Positions 10,458-22,879 of a stretch of 64,000 bases of DNA are shown piece by piece. Within the stretch, counting starts at the first letter, position 1; every line of letters begins with the position of its first letter. Made by a program: the position numbers and the translations under genes. The notes below the pieces were generated by a model that saw nothing but the letters and a program-made list of their open reading frames with translations, was not told the origin of the DNA and made no database searches. The DNA is from Erythroxylum novogranatense (taxonomy: Eukaryota; Streptophyta; Magnoliopsida; Malpighiales; Erythroxylaceae), in NCBI GenBank assembly GCA_029891385.1, contig CM057228.1, forward strand, positions 49,885,783 to 49,949,782, given 5' to 3'.

Positions 10458-11300
10458 CAGTTGATGATCATGCACATACATTGGCTTCCCTATCTTCAAA
10501 TTTCAAATCTCTACTTAGTCTATAGACTCTGGAAATATCTCAAACATTTCTTCACCCTTTTCTTCCTCATTTAATTTCTCTAATCTGTAAGGAAAAGCTG
10601 AAGGGTCAGTCTTAACAACATTTATGGACTCAGTACTCACCTTCAAGCTAAATGATGTATCCTTTTCTCTATCGAGCTCTTTCTCCACTTCTTCTTCATA
10701 ATCAATTCCTTTAGTGTTCTCAAGATTCTCAAGCTCCTCTTCACTCTGTAAGATCTTTGCGCTAATGTCCCTTGGGTACTCCTTGGGTTGAGATGGTTGC
10801 ATTTCATCACTTAGTGATCCTAGGCAATCAAGAGCTTCCATCATCTGACCCACCTAGCCTGCCAAGTTCTAGATTTTTGATGATGTATCTTGATAGAATC
10901 GCATCACTTCCTGCAGGAACTACTATACACCCTGTTGAAATTGCAAAGTATTAGCAGTCATAACATTAATCAATTTTTCCAAAGATGTACTTGAGTTTAG
11001 TTAGCTCTCCAAATCTTGGATGCTATACCTTGTATCCTGTCAAAATTGTCTACCATCTTATTGGAAATGTAGATTATTCTTGCTAAAACTATAGATTATT
11101 CTGATGAATTTGAATATTGTTAGTAGTCATAACATTAAATAATTCTTCCAGAGATGGACCCAAGTCGTAATAAGACGCTTTTGGTATAATAGAATTGTAG
11201 TACATCCTACAAACTATTATGAAAGTAATTTTTCTGGTTATCTCATCCATAACTAAAGTTCATATGATCACTACAAAATTGGTTCTAATATTAAGAATAT
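10458..11300 (-). pseudogene. Family-A acidic gag-like frame (copy A4)
   Basis: The minus-strand open stretch 10515-10853 begins with GTG, so no real start is implied. It includes GQMMEALDCLGSL, EEEVEKELDREKDTSFSLKV and LNEEEKGEEMFEI. It aligns by eye with the frame at 25256-26208 of the other copy (VEEVEKELEAAKDISFSSEV, LNDKEKGEEKFEI). Very rich in Glu, Asp and Lys, with no zinc knuckle or polymerase motif. The function is not recognised. By position (just after the primer site) it corresponds to a gag-derived product of a non-autonomous element. Upstream, 10860-11300 keeps short matches but is interrupted. Confidence 0.65.
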
Positions 11301-12887
11301 GAGTTATTGAAAAAATTACTTTCTTCTATGAAGTTTTTTTTAACACACAAATGCTAAACAATAGGTGAAAAGATCATAAAATAACTGAAAAGGAAATAGT
11401 TATAAGCAAATATGTACAAAGCACCAATTAAAATATTTATAAAAAAAAAAAACTAAAGCACCACACTCCTTGGAAATGAAACCAAAATTGACGTGGTACT
11501 TTGTAACACAACACAAAATAACTAGACCTAAAACTATAGCTAATGGTAAATATAGGTCAATCTCACGGAGAGTGTGTATAAAGCTTTTGAAATGAAAATA
11601 ATTGGTGTTTAGGTTATAGGGGGATTGGTTTGATTTCAAATAAGAAAATAAAATCAAACTAATCTAACAAAAGAAAGTTACAGAAAACATCCAAAAATGA
11701 TGAATATGTTAGGGACTCGGTCATCTACTCAGTCTCGACCGATGCATAATTAAACATACTTCATTAAATTATTGTTCTTGCAGCTCTCCTAGTAACTATT
11801 AATCGTAGATCAATGATAAGATTTATTAACCCTAGTTTTCCCTTAGGTTGTGTTCAATTAAAACAAGCTCTTTAACTGAACCTAGCTATCGAACAACCTA
11901 GAACAAACTCTCTAGATTTAATTGAGCAACTACATTATAAGTATGGAAAAACAAATTGATCTAGGAAAGAATGACATATTCTTGGATCATTTAACCTAAG
12001 TTACGTTATTCCTAATGATTCGATACCAATCAAAACACAAAAATTATGGAGTGTATCCCTAATGATTTGAAGTCATTAGTTACTACAAATGAATCTCAAC
12101 ATAACAATTATGAATCCTATTGAAGATTCTAACAGTATCCAAACACAACAATTATAGATTATGTTCAAGATTCTAGCTATAAGTTCATATATAAACAATA
12201 TAACGATGACGGGAATACGATCATTCATACATGAAAACCCAAATCCATAAGCATAGGATAACCTAAACAATTCCTACAGAGAGAAAGAACAAAAACCATA
12301 AAGAGATAATGCTTAACCAAGTTCTCCGGCGTCGATATCTCCTCAGAACTAGTATTAGGAAGTTTATCCCTCTATAGGTCTCCAAAGGATGAGAGGTTTG
12401 TCCCTTTTTTCCTTACAAAATCGAGACTTCACTATACAAAACATTTCATACCCAATATATTGTCATAACATTGCATTTATACTAAAAATTAGGGCTCAGG
12501 TGTCAAGTGACAAAGTCACGAGTGTGACTAGATTGCTCACAATCATAAATGACCTCCTTAAGGGCTCATAGCCGTGAGATATTATTACATGGGCAAGTCA
12601 CGCCCATGCATGTTGAGTCATGGGTTTGACAATGGTGTCACAACCATGACAATTTGAGAATGGTTGTGAGCTACTGTTTCTTCATTCTTTTTGGCATTTT
12701 CTTGTCTCATCTTGCCCTAATCCTTCTTTTTGTTGTTCCATGAAGACAAGTGAGTGTGGAATCTCAAAAAAACGGCTTAAATATTGTGTTTTTGACTTAC
12801 TTTAGCTATTTCACTTCCGAATTATACCTAAAACTAGATATGAACTAAAGTGAATGTCATAAGCATTTTATAGCATTAATCAGTAGT

Positions 12888-13223
12888 AGGGTATTTGGTT
12901 GACTGAAATCACCATTCTATTCCTGATATATTCTTGGTAATAGGTTATTCCCTTATTTGGTTGAAGAAAACATACATAATACATAATTCTAGGTTTACTT
13001 ATTCCTTAAGTTTGGGGAATAAGTACCCATCTTCCCCCTATTTTTATCTATTCCAAATGGGTTGGGAATAAAAATGAGGAACTGTTGGACAAAAATATCT
13101 GTAATGAATCCATATAATTACTTAGCTACAAAATATGATAATAATAATATAATAATAATAATAAGAAGAAGAAGAAGAACAAAAGAAACTTAATAATTAT
13201 AGTAGTAGTAGTAATAGTAGAAA

Positions 13224-13264
<41 letters not shown>

Positions 13265-13503
13265 AGTAGTAGTAAAGTTAGTAGGGACTAATGGATATTT
13301 TGGTCATTTCGTTAGTTATTCTTTTGTCATTCCAAATTTATATTTTCAATCCAAACATTCTCATTACATCATCATTATAAATTCTTAGGAATAAACTAAA
13401 CCAAATAATACATATTCTATTTAATTCCTCATTTATTCTATTCATAAAGAATTATCATTTCATTCCTTATCTATTCTTACAGGTGAACTAAACTCCCTTT
13501 AAG
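12888..13503. mobile_element. Small DNA transposon (PIF/Harbinger-type MITE) in the A4 LTR
   Basis: A ~616-bp block with short inverted ends TAGGGTATTTGGTTGACTG and, from the other side, AAGGGAGTTTAGTTCACCTG. It splits the family-A LTR between its CACTTA and GATTATT blocks. The WAGGG..TTTGG ends and a TTA/CTA target duplication (one mismatch) suit a Tourist-like element. No transposase is encoded. It carries a long GTA microsatellite. The superfamily assignment rests only on the ends. Confidence 0.65.
13137..13275. repeat. Compound microsatellite (TAA, AAG, GTA)
   Basis: ATAATAATA runs pass into AAGAAGAAG at about 13160-13180 and then into a GTA/TAG trinucleotide tract from about 13201 to 13275, broken only by a few substitutions. 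It lies inside the small DNA transposon. Confidence 0.9.
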
Positions 13504-13612
13504 TGTTATCGAATAAATGTATAATCAATTAAGTACATATTAAGTTGCTACAATGTTGCCAATTAAGAGAAGATATGATGAGTTACTAACTTTAGATTGT
13601 CTTCAGAATAGT

Positions 13613-14300
13613 TTAGGAAATTTTCCATTTCATAAAAACTTCATTGTTGAATTTGTATTTGCATTTGTATAAGTGGATATGCATTTTGGTTTTGCCAATA
13701 ATGCTCCTTAAAAAGTCTTGTGAAGATTTGGCGACAGATTTGAAGGTTCTATTGTTCCTTTCATTCCAAATGCCAGCAACCATAAAAAAAAAAGCTGTCA
13801 TAAATAACCATCTATCTCCTTCATACAAATCCTTGAAATGAGCATTCCACACAGTGATATCATATCAAGCAGGTGGAGGATTTTATCCCATAAAGAGCCA
13901 TTATGGATCTCCATATACTATTTGAATAGGGTCAAAAGAAGAATAGAAGATTATAGGATTTAACTTGAGCTCTACATAAAGAACATCGGTTTGGAATTTG
14001 CAAGAAACTTTTAATTCAATCCATTATGGCCAATTTTATTTTAAATGTTTGTTATAGAGTATGTGCATGTCTTGGTTTATAATTTTTGCACCATACCACA
14101 TAATGACAATGAACTTAGGGACATTCCTCTTTATAGATAAGTCTTGATGAGCTGGTAAAGATTGACTAAGAGATTCAAGCTTCCAAAGGGTTTTGTTTGC
14201 TTGCCCTGTTAAGATGAGATTGGATAACAAATGGATTATAGTCGAAGTGCAGTTCCTATCAAAGCATAAGTTGACTCCTGAATTGATATTATTTTTCATA
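13613..14300 (-). pseudogene. LINE C-terminal remnant
   Basis: The minus-strand frame at 13613-13852 contains RWLFMTAFFFMVAGIWNERN, then NRTFKSVAKSSQDFLRSI and GKTKMHI. This resembles the region after the zf-RVT domain of plant L1-type reverse transcriptases (the WxIWxERNxRxF signature). The frame at 14036-14299 has DLSIKRNVPK and a poor C-x-C spacing that may be the decayed zf-RVT itself. Between them the frame is broken. No endonuclease or polymerase core was found, so this is a short fragment, opposite in strand to the LINE at 15248. Confidence 0.5.
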
Positions 14301-15247
14301 TTTTAAATGGACCAAGCTATATTTTATTGTTAGACTTAGAAAAGTGAAAAGTGACCAAAAAGATATAATAATTTAAAATGACATTATTTTAAAAACTAAG
14401 CAAATAAATCCTAATTAATATTTTGAAGAAAGCAAGACATTTATCTTAGCAATATTAATTTAATAAAGAAATGAAATAATATGGATTCGTTATTAAAGTC
14501 AAAATAACTTAATAAAAATGAAAAATGTAGAAGATTTAACATTATATTTAAAAATTAAACTTAAAGCTTATAATAGTATTGTTTTAGCAAAACTAATAAG
14601 TTAAAAACATTTTATATACAATGATATATATTAACCCTTTTTATGAAAATGAGTCTTAAGATAACAAAGTATGTTATAAAATAACTTTTTAACAAAAGTT
14701 TCTTTAAGAATCTAAGCGAATATTATTCCTTGAAAGAATTTTAACAAAATATTTTTGAGAAATACAATGTATTTTTATTGTATATTTCAAATTTACATAA
14801 AGAAGATCTAAAATAATTAATGATAGCATTCATATTGTTTATAAATTATTTAAAATAAATAATATTTTTGTTATCTATTATCAATAGTTTCAATTAATTG
14901 AAATTTAAATAAAAAATTCTATTAATAACTATTTAATTTTAAAATTAATATAAAAATTAAAAATGGACTATGCCCTATTGAAAGCCCAAATGGGCTAGAG
15001 TTTGAGCTGCATATTCTAGGCTGGATTGGACATCAAGTCACCTCATGCCTAATTAATTATTAGTTATTGATGATGTCATTAAGGCCCTTCTAAATTTTGA
15101 CAAAAAATATAGGGAAATTTTTTATAGAACTCAAGCAAGTTTCTCCATTTACTTTCATCGTTTTTGCTTCTTTTTGAATAAAAAAGAAATAACACAAACC
15201 TTAAGCTCTGAAAGAAAACGCTCTAAAAAAAAAAGCAGTGTTCAACT
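14301..15247. other. Very AT-rich spacer and possible LINE 5' leader
   Basis: 14301-15110 has no recognisable coding sequence, repeats or element ends. The last ~100 bases (AAACGCTCTAAAAAAAAAAG just before the ATG at 15248) may be the 5' untranslated leader of the LINE, whose 5' boundary I could not place. Confidence 0.35.
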
Positions 15248-16910
15248 ATGGACCCAAAACGCCAGGAACTACCAGGGGGTGATCTCACCTCCACTGATTC
15301 AGATGGACATGTAACAAAAAAAGTTCGACTAAAAGAACGTGAGGAAGACCCACATCCTGCAACTCACAATCCAAACACAATATACCACAGTCGTAGCGTG
15401 GCAGTCTCAGGCCACACAACTCAAGACACCGAAGAGAGGGAACTAGCTTGGCCAAACGAGGACCCCATTGAAACTGCCAAAGGAGACATTAATGTGATAC
15501 CAGGAGAATATGGCATGGGGATTCAACTGTCAAACGCATTCAGAGGCAGACTTGATAAGCAGTGGGAAAAGGTCGTAGTAGTCAAGCTACTCGGCCGAAA
15601 AATAGGATTTAATTTGCTTAAAAATCGACTAAACGCAATTTGGACATTAAAAGGGCTAAAGAAGATCATCGATATCGACAACGATTTCTACGTGATAAAT
15701 TTTGTGGAAGAGGAGGACTACATGTACGCACTCACCAAAGGATCTTAGGTGATCTCCGGCCACGTTCTTTCAATTCAACCTTGGAACCTTGAGTTTCGGC
15801 CATCTTCTGGGAAAATCTCCCAGATTGTTGCGTGGATCAGATTCCCATAACTTTTAGTGGCAAGATACCATCCCTCCATTTTGAAGGCCCTGGGAAACCT
15901 TGTGGGTCGCATCGTCAAGATTGACGATCACACTCAACAATCGCAGAGAGGAAAACCCTTCGATCCATGGTTGAACTAGACGACAAAATAATCAAGGTTG
16001 CATATGAGGGATTACCTCAGATCTGCCTCTCCTACGCAATGGTAGGACAAAGTGCCAATGACTACAAATCTAAAACAACAACCATCCCACAAAAACCCAC
16101 AAGTCACCACCGATTGACAAAGCTCAGACAACCCACCGGCCACAAACTCTGACCCACCGATAACCAGAGGTAGTGAAGAGATCTAGGGCCCTTGGATCCA
16201 AGTCTAACGATGACCTTGTCGTCCGAGCCGTAATGGTAAGCCCAAGGAAGTGACAGGCGGAGCAACAACCATTATGAGTTGTCGAGGGGCTTGAGGTACA
16301 CCATACTGACAAACAATGATACACCCACATCTCACAACGTCTTTCTTCGAACTGAGGAGGAACCCTAGCGCGACAATCCCACCTTGTCCTTAGTGCCAAC
16401 CCACTCCCAGCTGATAACTAGATACGCAAAGTAGGGTAAAAATGCAAGAAAAAGATAAGCCCTCAATTAGTAACCTCACCAGACAGCCCAAACCAACCGA
16501 ACCCAGTCCATAGTTGACTATTAAATCCAAGCCAATAGCAGCCCACCCAAGCAAAACCGTGAACCACACAGGCCCAACGCCAATGCCTGTAAAGCCACAA
16601 CAGAACAAACCACACCATGCATAGTAGCAATCATGATCCCCTCTCATTAAGAGGTGGTGATCCAAGATAGTTCCTTTATACTGACGACGCACGAAGACAA
16701 GGGGACGGTGACATGGACGAGGACTTGCATGGGTCATGTACAAAGTCTATCCCGTCCACATCCAACACCAAATATTTGCTACCCTAGATAGACCACTAGA
16801 CCCTGGCCAGGCCTCAGCTTCGAACACAGAGACAGCAACTATCTAAGATTCACTGATGACATAGCAAATACTGCACTCCATGCATAGTAGCATGCAGATG
16901 GAAGAGATGG
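15248..16910 (+). pseudogene. LINE (L1-type) ORF1, decayed
   Basis: The ORF1 protein of plant L1 elements binds RNA as part of the retrotransposition particle. The frame from ATG 15248 gives an acidic N-terminus, then a DUF4283-type domain: RLDKQWEKVVVVKLLGRKIG, LKNRLNAIWTLKGLKK, IDNDFYVINFVEEEDYMYAL. It ends at TAG 15746-15748, where family members have Trp (GPW), a single G-to-A nonsense change. The same frame continues as VISGHVLSIQPWNLEFRPSS and VARYHPSILKALGNLVGRIV. The CCHC knuckle at 16024-16065 is destroyed: CLSYAMVGQSANDY keeps one Cys and has lost the other two and the His. The rest, to about 16910, is low-complexity linker without an open frame. Confidence 0.85.
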
Positions 16911-16957
16911 AAATCACCCTAGCATAATCGAGCTGCCCCTTTTACTAATTTTTCTCT

Positions 16958-19900
16958 ATGTCTTTACTCATTTGGAATGTTCGGGGGGTGGGAGGCAATT
17001 CCTTTAAGTCTATCCTCAAAAATTATATTCGAATGCACAACCCCATTTTAGTTGTCTTGGTTAAACTGTGAATTAGTGGCACACAGGCTTTGAAGGTTAT
17101 TCGAGGCTTAGGTTTCTCCCAATCATTTAGTGGAAGCAGAAAGATTCTTAGGAGGGATATGGTTACTTTGGAACCTCGGCATTGAAGTTCAAATTTTATT
17201 AGCCCACTGTCAATTTATCCATGCCAACACTGAGTGGAATCAAAAGTCCTTCGACTTCACAGCTATTTACGCCAGTCCCCGATATACTTTACAACACTTT
17301 TTATAGAACAATTTACGTACAATTGCTCAAGCCACCACAAAGCCTTGGATCTTGGGAGGGGATTTCAACATCAAAGTAACACAACAAGACAAACGAGGAG
17401 GATCGAGGCTCCACTTAGTTATTAATATGCCTTTCAGATAGTCTATTCAAGACTATAGCCTGCACGATCTTAGGTATTTAGGACCATGTTTCATGTGGAG
17501 AAAAGGGCAAGTTTTTGCCCGACTGGACCATGTTCTATGCTCTAATTCTTGGCAATCGGTTTTCCAACCTACTACAGTAACCCACCTACCCTTCCTCAAA
17601 TCTGACCATAGACCATTTCTGGTTACCCTGCCTTTAAGCAATCACCAACCACCAAGTACCCGACCATTTAAATTTTTATCAACTTGGTTAATGAACAACA
17701 GATTTGCCTACCTAGTGGAAGACAGCTGGAATCCTGAAATTACCAATATCCCTAGGACACTCAGGAGGTATCAAAAAAACTCCAACATTAGAACCAGACT
17801 AGCTTTGGGAATATTTATCATCAGAAAAAAGGCTTATGGCTCGGCTACAAGGCATACAAAAAACAATGGAAGACAATCCTTCGGACTCCCTACGAGATCT
17901 CGAGGATTACTTATGTACTGAACCAAAACAAGCACTCTGCCAAGAAGAGCTTTATTGACATCAACGCTCGAGAAGCCAATGGTTGGGCCAAGGAGATGGA
18001 AACACCAAATACTACCACACTATTACAATAACCATACGATAGAGGATGAGAATCAGCACTCTGAAGAATGAAAATGGATTCATTTTTTTGGTCCCTGCTC
18101 GTATCCAAAGGATAGGAAAAAACTTCCTTCAGAGCCTCTACACGTCTGAACAAACCACTACCTAGGTGTTTCCTATTAGAGGCAAATTTCCGCCTCTCTC
18201 CCACCAGGCAACAACTGACATGACAAGTCCTATTCATTTAGAAGAGGTTAAGAAGGCTTTCTTTGATATGGCACCCAATAAAGCACCAAGTTTTGATCGT
18301 TTTATAACCCTTTTTTATCAAACTCAATAGGATGTCGTAGGGACTTCTTTGTCACTCTTTATCTAGAAAATTTTTGGCCATCATTTATGGGAAGATGAGT
18401 TGAATCGTACAATTATGGTCCTGATTTTCAAAGCCCCTTACCCAATGTCAATCACTCACTTCAGGCTAATTGTTTTATGCTCAGTGCTCTACAAGGAGAT
18501 TACGAAGATTATCGCGAATCGCCTTAAACCTCAGTTAGATGAACTCGTAGCTCCAACTCAAAGTAGCTTTATGCCAGGAAGATTGATTGTTGACAATATT
18601 ATTATTATCCAAGAGGTCATTTATACCATGCGACAGAAGTCTGAAAAAAAAAGGAATACTTGCAATAAAAGTAGACCTCGAGAAAACTTATGATAGGTTG
18701 TCGTGGGATTTCATTAAAGAGACTCTTAGTGACATTGGAATTCCAGCTTCTTTGATTCATCTTATCATTAAATATGTCTCTTCAATTTCGATACAAGAGA
18801 ATTGAAATGGAGAGCTCATCGAAGCTTTTAAGCCTTACCGAGGTATCCGACAAGGAGACCTGCTACCACCCTATCTTTTTGTAATATGTATGAAAGGATT
18901 GGGCCATTTAATAACACACTTAGTATCCCAAAGAAGGTGGAAGCCTATTAAACTAAGTCGACGAGAACCGGATCTATCCCATTTATTCTTGGTAGATGAT
19001 CTCATATTGTTCTCAGAGGCCTCTGTTGATCAAGTTCATATAATTCGAGATATATTGAACACTTTTTGCTCATCCTCAGGACAACGGGTTAGCTAAGGAA
19101 AATCTCGGTGTTTTTTCTCCAAGAATGTCCAACAGTCGATGGCAAGACACCTAAGCAGAGATTTGGACTTTAAGCTGACAAACAACCTTGGACGCTACCT
19201 TAGAGTTCCTGCCCTATGTGAGAAAGTCAACAAAAGAACTTATCAACATGTCCTAGACAAGGTCCAATAGCGTCTTTCAGGTTGGTCAGCTGACCTTTTG
19301 TCTTTTGCAGGAAAACTCACCCTAACTCAAGCCGTCATATCTGCCCTTCCCGCATATACAATACAGATGATTCATCTCCCTCGTAGGCTATGAAATGCAT
19401 TAGAAAAATTAATGAGACAATTTATATGGGGATTTTACAATAGCATAAGAAAGATACATCTGGTTAATTAGGATAGCATCTATAGGCCTAAAGAGTTAGG
19501 CGGATTGGGCGTCTGGAAAATAAGAGAAACCAATGATGCCCTCCTAGCAAAATTAGGATGTGCATTAGTCTCTAAGCCCATTTATTATAGGTACAAGTCG
19601 TTTCCATGAAGTATAATTTTAACGCCAACAATATCCTCAATATTCTGGATGCCACAGAAGCCTCAATGGTATGAGGGAGTATCAAAGCAACTTGGCCCTA
19701 TGTTCTTAAAGGACTGAAATGGGTGATCTGTGATGGAGTCAAGATGCATTTCTGGCTAGTCCTTGGGTGGAGAGTCTGGGGCCACTTATCTCTCATACAA
19801 CTGACTCGATTCCTAAATTTGATATAAATCTTAGAGTCCAACACTTTGTCGATACTAGAGGACCATGGAAGTGGGAGAAGCTTTCCAATCCCTCCTACCA

Positions 19901-20880
19901 CGATCGATCTGCTTACACATAGTAGGAATTTTCACCCCTCAACCCTATTTAGGGCAAGATAAGTTAATATGGGGACTTTCTAACTTTGGCCAGTTCACCA
20001 TTGCTTCAACTTATTCCATTATCATGGATTTTACTGAACCCTATTTGGATGGATTCTAGAGAGAAATTTGGCAATAGAATGGTCCCCAGCGGATCCGCAC
20101 ATTCCTTTGGCTTCTTGTTCAAGATAGGCTACTTTCTAACCAACAACAAGCGCGTAAATAGCTAACTACCGAGATTGCTTGCCATCATTGTCAAGCTGAC
20201 GAGTTCAATTTACATGTCATTCGTGATTGTTCCATTACTTGCATAATGTGGAATGCCTTTCCCCTGCACATAGTGCCCACTGATTTTTGTACTCTAAACT
20301 CCCATGAATGGCTAGCTACAAATCTACATAGGTACCGGTTGATATATGGCTTCGATTAGTCTACCATCTTTGGGGTTGTTTGCTGGCTCCTATGGTCCTA
20401 GAGTAACAAGACCATTTTTTAAGCCCACTTATCATGGCCGGAGTCCCCCTTTAGTATGTACTAAAGTACGTCCACCAGATTTACAAGGCTTTGATATGGC
20501 AAGGCAGAGCTAATATGGGTCATCGACCCCAAATGGAATGCCTCATAGGCTAGTCTAAACCCCCATATGGTTAGGTCAAAATGAATATGGATAGAGCATG
20601 CAAAAGAACGTCCTCTTTGGCAACCACAGGAGGTCTTATCCAAGACAATAAAGGCGTTTGTCTTGGCGAGTTTGTTCAAAATATTGGCTGGTGCTCTCCT
20701 AATTCTACGGAACTCTGGGGAATCTTATCTGGATTAAAACTTGCATGAGATCTTGGCTACCGCTAGATTGAACTCGAGATGGAATCTGTTAATCCCCATT
20801 TTCGGAGCCCAACAATCATTCTAAATATCATAAGACGTGAGCGTATTTCTCTACAGGGTTATTTTAATGAAATCTCCTTA
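16958..20880 (+). pseudogene. LINE (L1-type) ORF2: endonuclease, reverse transcriptase, zf-RVT, RNase H, decayed
   Basis: From ATG 16958 (MSLLIWNVRGVGG) the domains come in the order expected of plant L1 ORF2. The apurinic endonuclease shows WNVRG, GGDFN at 17354-17368, FARLDHVLCSNSW, and SDHRP at 17600-17614. The reverse transcriptase shows NRTIMVLIFK, LYKEITKIIANRLKP, APTQSSFMPGR, VDLEKTYDRLSWDF near 18671-18712, and the catalytic LFLVDDLILF near 18983. The zf-RVT region has RIRTFLWLL, DRLLSNQQQ and CHHCQADEFN...HVIRDC at about 20090-20240. An RNase H follows, with MNMDRACK, GGLIQDNKG and NSTELWGILSGLK at about 20570-20750. More than a dozen stops and shifts break the frame. No poly(A) tail or target duplication was found. 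Confidence 0.88.
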
Positions 20881-20939
20881 GTCCTCATTCTCATAACATC
20901 TCAAAACAAAAAGGAGAGCCCACACCAATCAAATGCCTG

Positions 20940-22879
20940 AGCCACTACTTGAATTTTTGATAAAAATTGTAGCTCCATGTATCTAGTTTATTTTTGAAAT
21001 AATAATCATCTCATTCGGAGCTCTATAGATCAAGATATGATTAAAATACCGAAGTGTGTTTAGTAAACAACCAATTCATGCTCTTCCAATCAATTTCCTC
21101 AATTTCTCTCTATAAATATTTTGTAAATCAACACCAATGGATAAAAATTTTATGGAGAGATAGAAAAATATGTTAGAAATCTATTGGTTTAATAATCACT
21201 TCATTTGGAAGCCGAACGATGAAGTTATGGAAAAAAGAATCAACCATGTTTATATGCTCAATCATATTGTACCTGTCTTGGGAAAATTGTTATAACTTTC
21301 ATTATAGACCTCGGATTAAAATCATTTTAGAACGGTTTCGAAAAGACCTTCTATATCTACAACTTTCATGAAGACTACAAAGCAAGATTTTGTCATTTAG
21401 AGGGTCAAAAATGCAAATTTCCGTGAGTGTACAATGTATATCTATTAAATGGACATACATGTCCACCTAATGGACATACACAAAGATTGGGGGCCATTTT
21501 AGACCCAAGAAGGTCCTTTTAACAACTTGATGTCCATTAAATAGACATGGGTGAGGCTGGGGGCCCTCATAGACCCAAGAAGGTTTGTTTAACAGACCTA
21601 AAGTCTGTCTAATGGACATGGGTGATACGAAAATCCCTTCAAAGTCTCTCCAATAGTTCCTACATCAATTCTAGCATCACTTTCACTCATAATCTTCTCA
21701 AATTCACCTCTTCTAGTGCAATATCACTTCCTAACAATTCAAACACCACATTGATCTCATAAAACTCTCAAATCTCAACTCATTTAATTCATCACATTCA
21801 ATTACATCTCATCATTTTCTATAGTTGTCTGGAATTACATCTTATGTAGCATCACCATTTATCGTGATCCTATCTCTTAACTCTGATATCCAAAATTTAT
21901 ATATTTTATATCGTTGGAAAGTTAAGAGGACAAGCTACAATTTTCATAAAGATCACTTTGGCTAATTCTACCTTAGTTGATACAGTTTTCCCATGAGTTC
22001 AGAACACAATTTCCATACCTATGAACTTGCAAAATGCAATATCTATTCATATCAATTCAACTACTAAGTACTTTTTGTTAAACTCTTGAATCCCACCTCA
22101 AATGATTCATCCCATAAAACCATGCTAACCTCTAATATGTTATTCTAAAACAAGCATCAATTTGCAATCCCAACAAAGAATCATATGCATACACACAATC
22201 CAATTCCACAATCATCATACTCAACCTATAAAATGACATAATCATACATAAAAGGAAATCCTCAAATTCACATTCTCATTACTAAGCAAAGTAAATATTT
22301 GAACAAGCTTTACTTACATATCAACATACACATCACTAACTTAAAACAAATTCAAGTGGATGCTCAATATTTGGCATGTTTAATAAGATATCCAATAGTA
22401 TTCAAACTAGCTTAGTGCAAAAGCTAACTATCTCGAAGTTTGTCCAATTGCCTTACAATGATCACTAATCTTCTCGTTTTGCACCTGAGGAGGGAAAATG
22501 ATAGGTTGTACTACATAGCTCAGTAGCTAATGTATTTATAGCCATTGGTAATTTACCAAAAATTCAAGCTTACATATATACTAAATTGGTGAATGATTGA
22601 ATTGTTAGATATATAGTAAATCATTCACCAATTTACTATGAAAGCTCAAACATCCAAACTATAAATGTTATAGCCATAATATCATCAAAGCACTTATGAA
22701 CTCCACCAAAAATATCAACTTTAAACATACAACTTTTATCAAAGGAGTATTAAGAATATATATACAAGTTATTGAAAAAAAATAGAGAGTTTGTTGTCAC
22801 AAAAGTCATCATATACTCCTTTTTTAGCAATTGGCCTACACTTAATAATATTTTTTCATTCCTGGCATATTAAGAACAT
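20940..22879. other. Non-coding, possibly gypsy LTR-derived
   Basis: No coding sequence. The wording of 20990-22010 (repeated phrases around CGGAGCTCTATAGATC, TATAACTTTCATTATAGACC and TACAACTTTCATGAAGA) resembles the text at 59800-60700 in the solo LTR of a Del/Tekay-like gypsy, and CTCAGTAGCTAATG near 22520 recalls such LTRs. Ends and target duplication were not found. 22740-22879 may be the far end of the copia relic that starts at 22880. Confidence 0.35.
21489..21628. repeat. Two tandem 70-bp units
   Basis: GGGGGCC..T..TAGACCCAAGAAGGT starts at 21489 and again at 21559. Each unit ends TAGACATGGGTGAGGCT or TGGACATGGGTGATAC. The flanking text 21440-21480 repeats the AATGGACATACA word as well, so the array grew from a shorter motif. 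Confidence 0.85.

Larger units (their letters stand above)
6835..13542 (-). mobile_element. Family-A LTR retrotransposon, minus strand, 3' LTR missing (copy A4)
   Basis: In minus orientation the order is: 5' LTR (13542 to 11489), a degenerate primer-binding region, an acidic gag-like frame (about 11300 to 10458), a block matching the conserved end ...AAAGGCGCTACTTAGG (8400-8465), and a 1.5 kb 3' non-coding part. That last part mirrors 26400-27731 of the plus-strand copy at 23589, including the CATGTCATGAAGGTCACA block and the AAAAGTTAAGTGTGAGGGA purine tract at about 6835-6857. It holds two later insertions: a solo LTR at 8524-10452 and a small DNA transposon at 12888-13503. The expected 3' LTR left of 6835 is not present. 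Confidence 0.8.
11489..13542 (-). repeat. 5' LTR of family-A copy A4
   Basis: Minus-oriented LTR from 13542 (TAATATGTACTTAATTG, matching TGATATGTGCTTAATTG) to 11490, where the minus strand reads ...CACGTCA then AATTTTGG, the junction seen at 25122. It shows the family blocks ACACTCTCCGTGAGATTGACC and GTCTAGTTATTTTGT in the expected order near its end. Its length beyond the usual ~1.4 kb is explained by the ~616-bp insertion at 12888-13503. The degenerate primer site follows at about 11467-11488. Confidence 0.8.

Noticed and set aside
13201..13275. GTA repeats as a possible coding or regulatory repeat
   Set aside because: Plain trinucleotide microsatellite within a small DNA transposon; no frame or gene context.
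16124..16743. Two minus-strand frames of 91 and 117 codons
   Set aside because: They are opposite-strand shadows of the ORF1 linker of the LINE; no recognisable domain.
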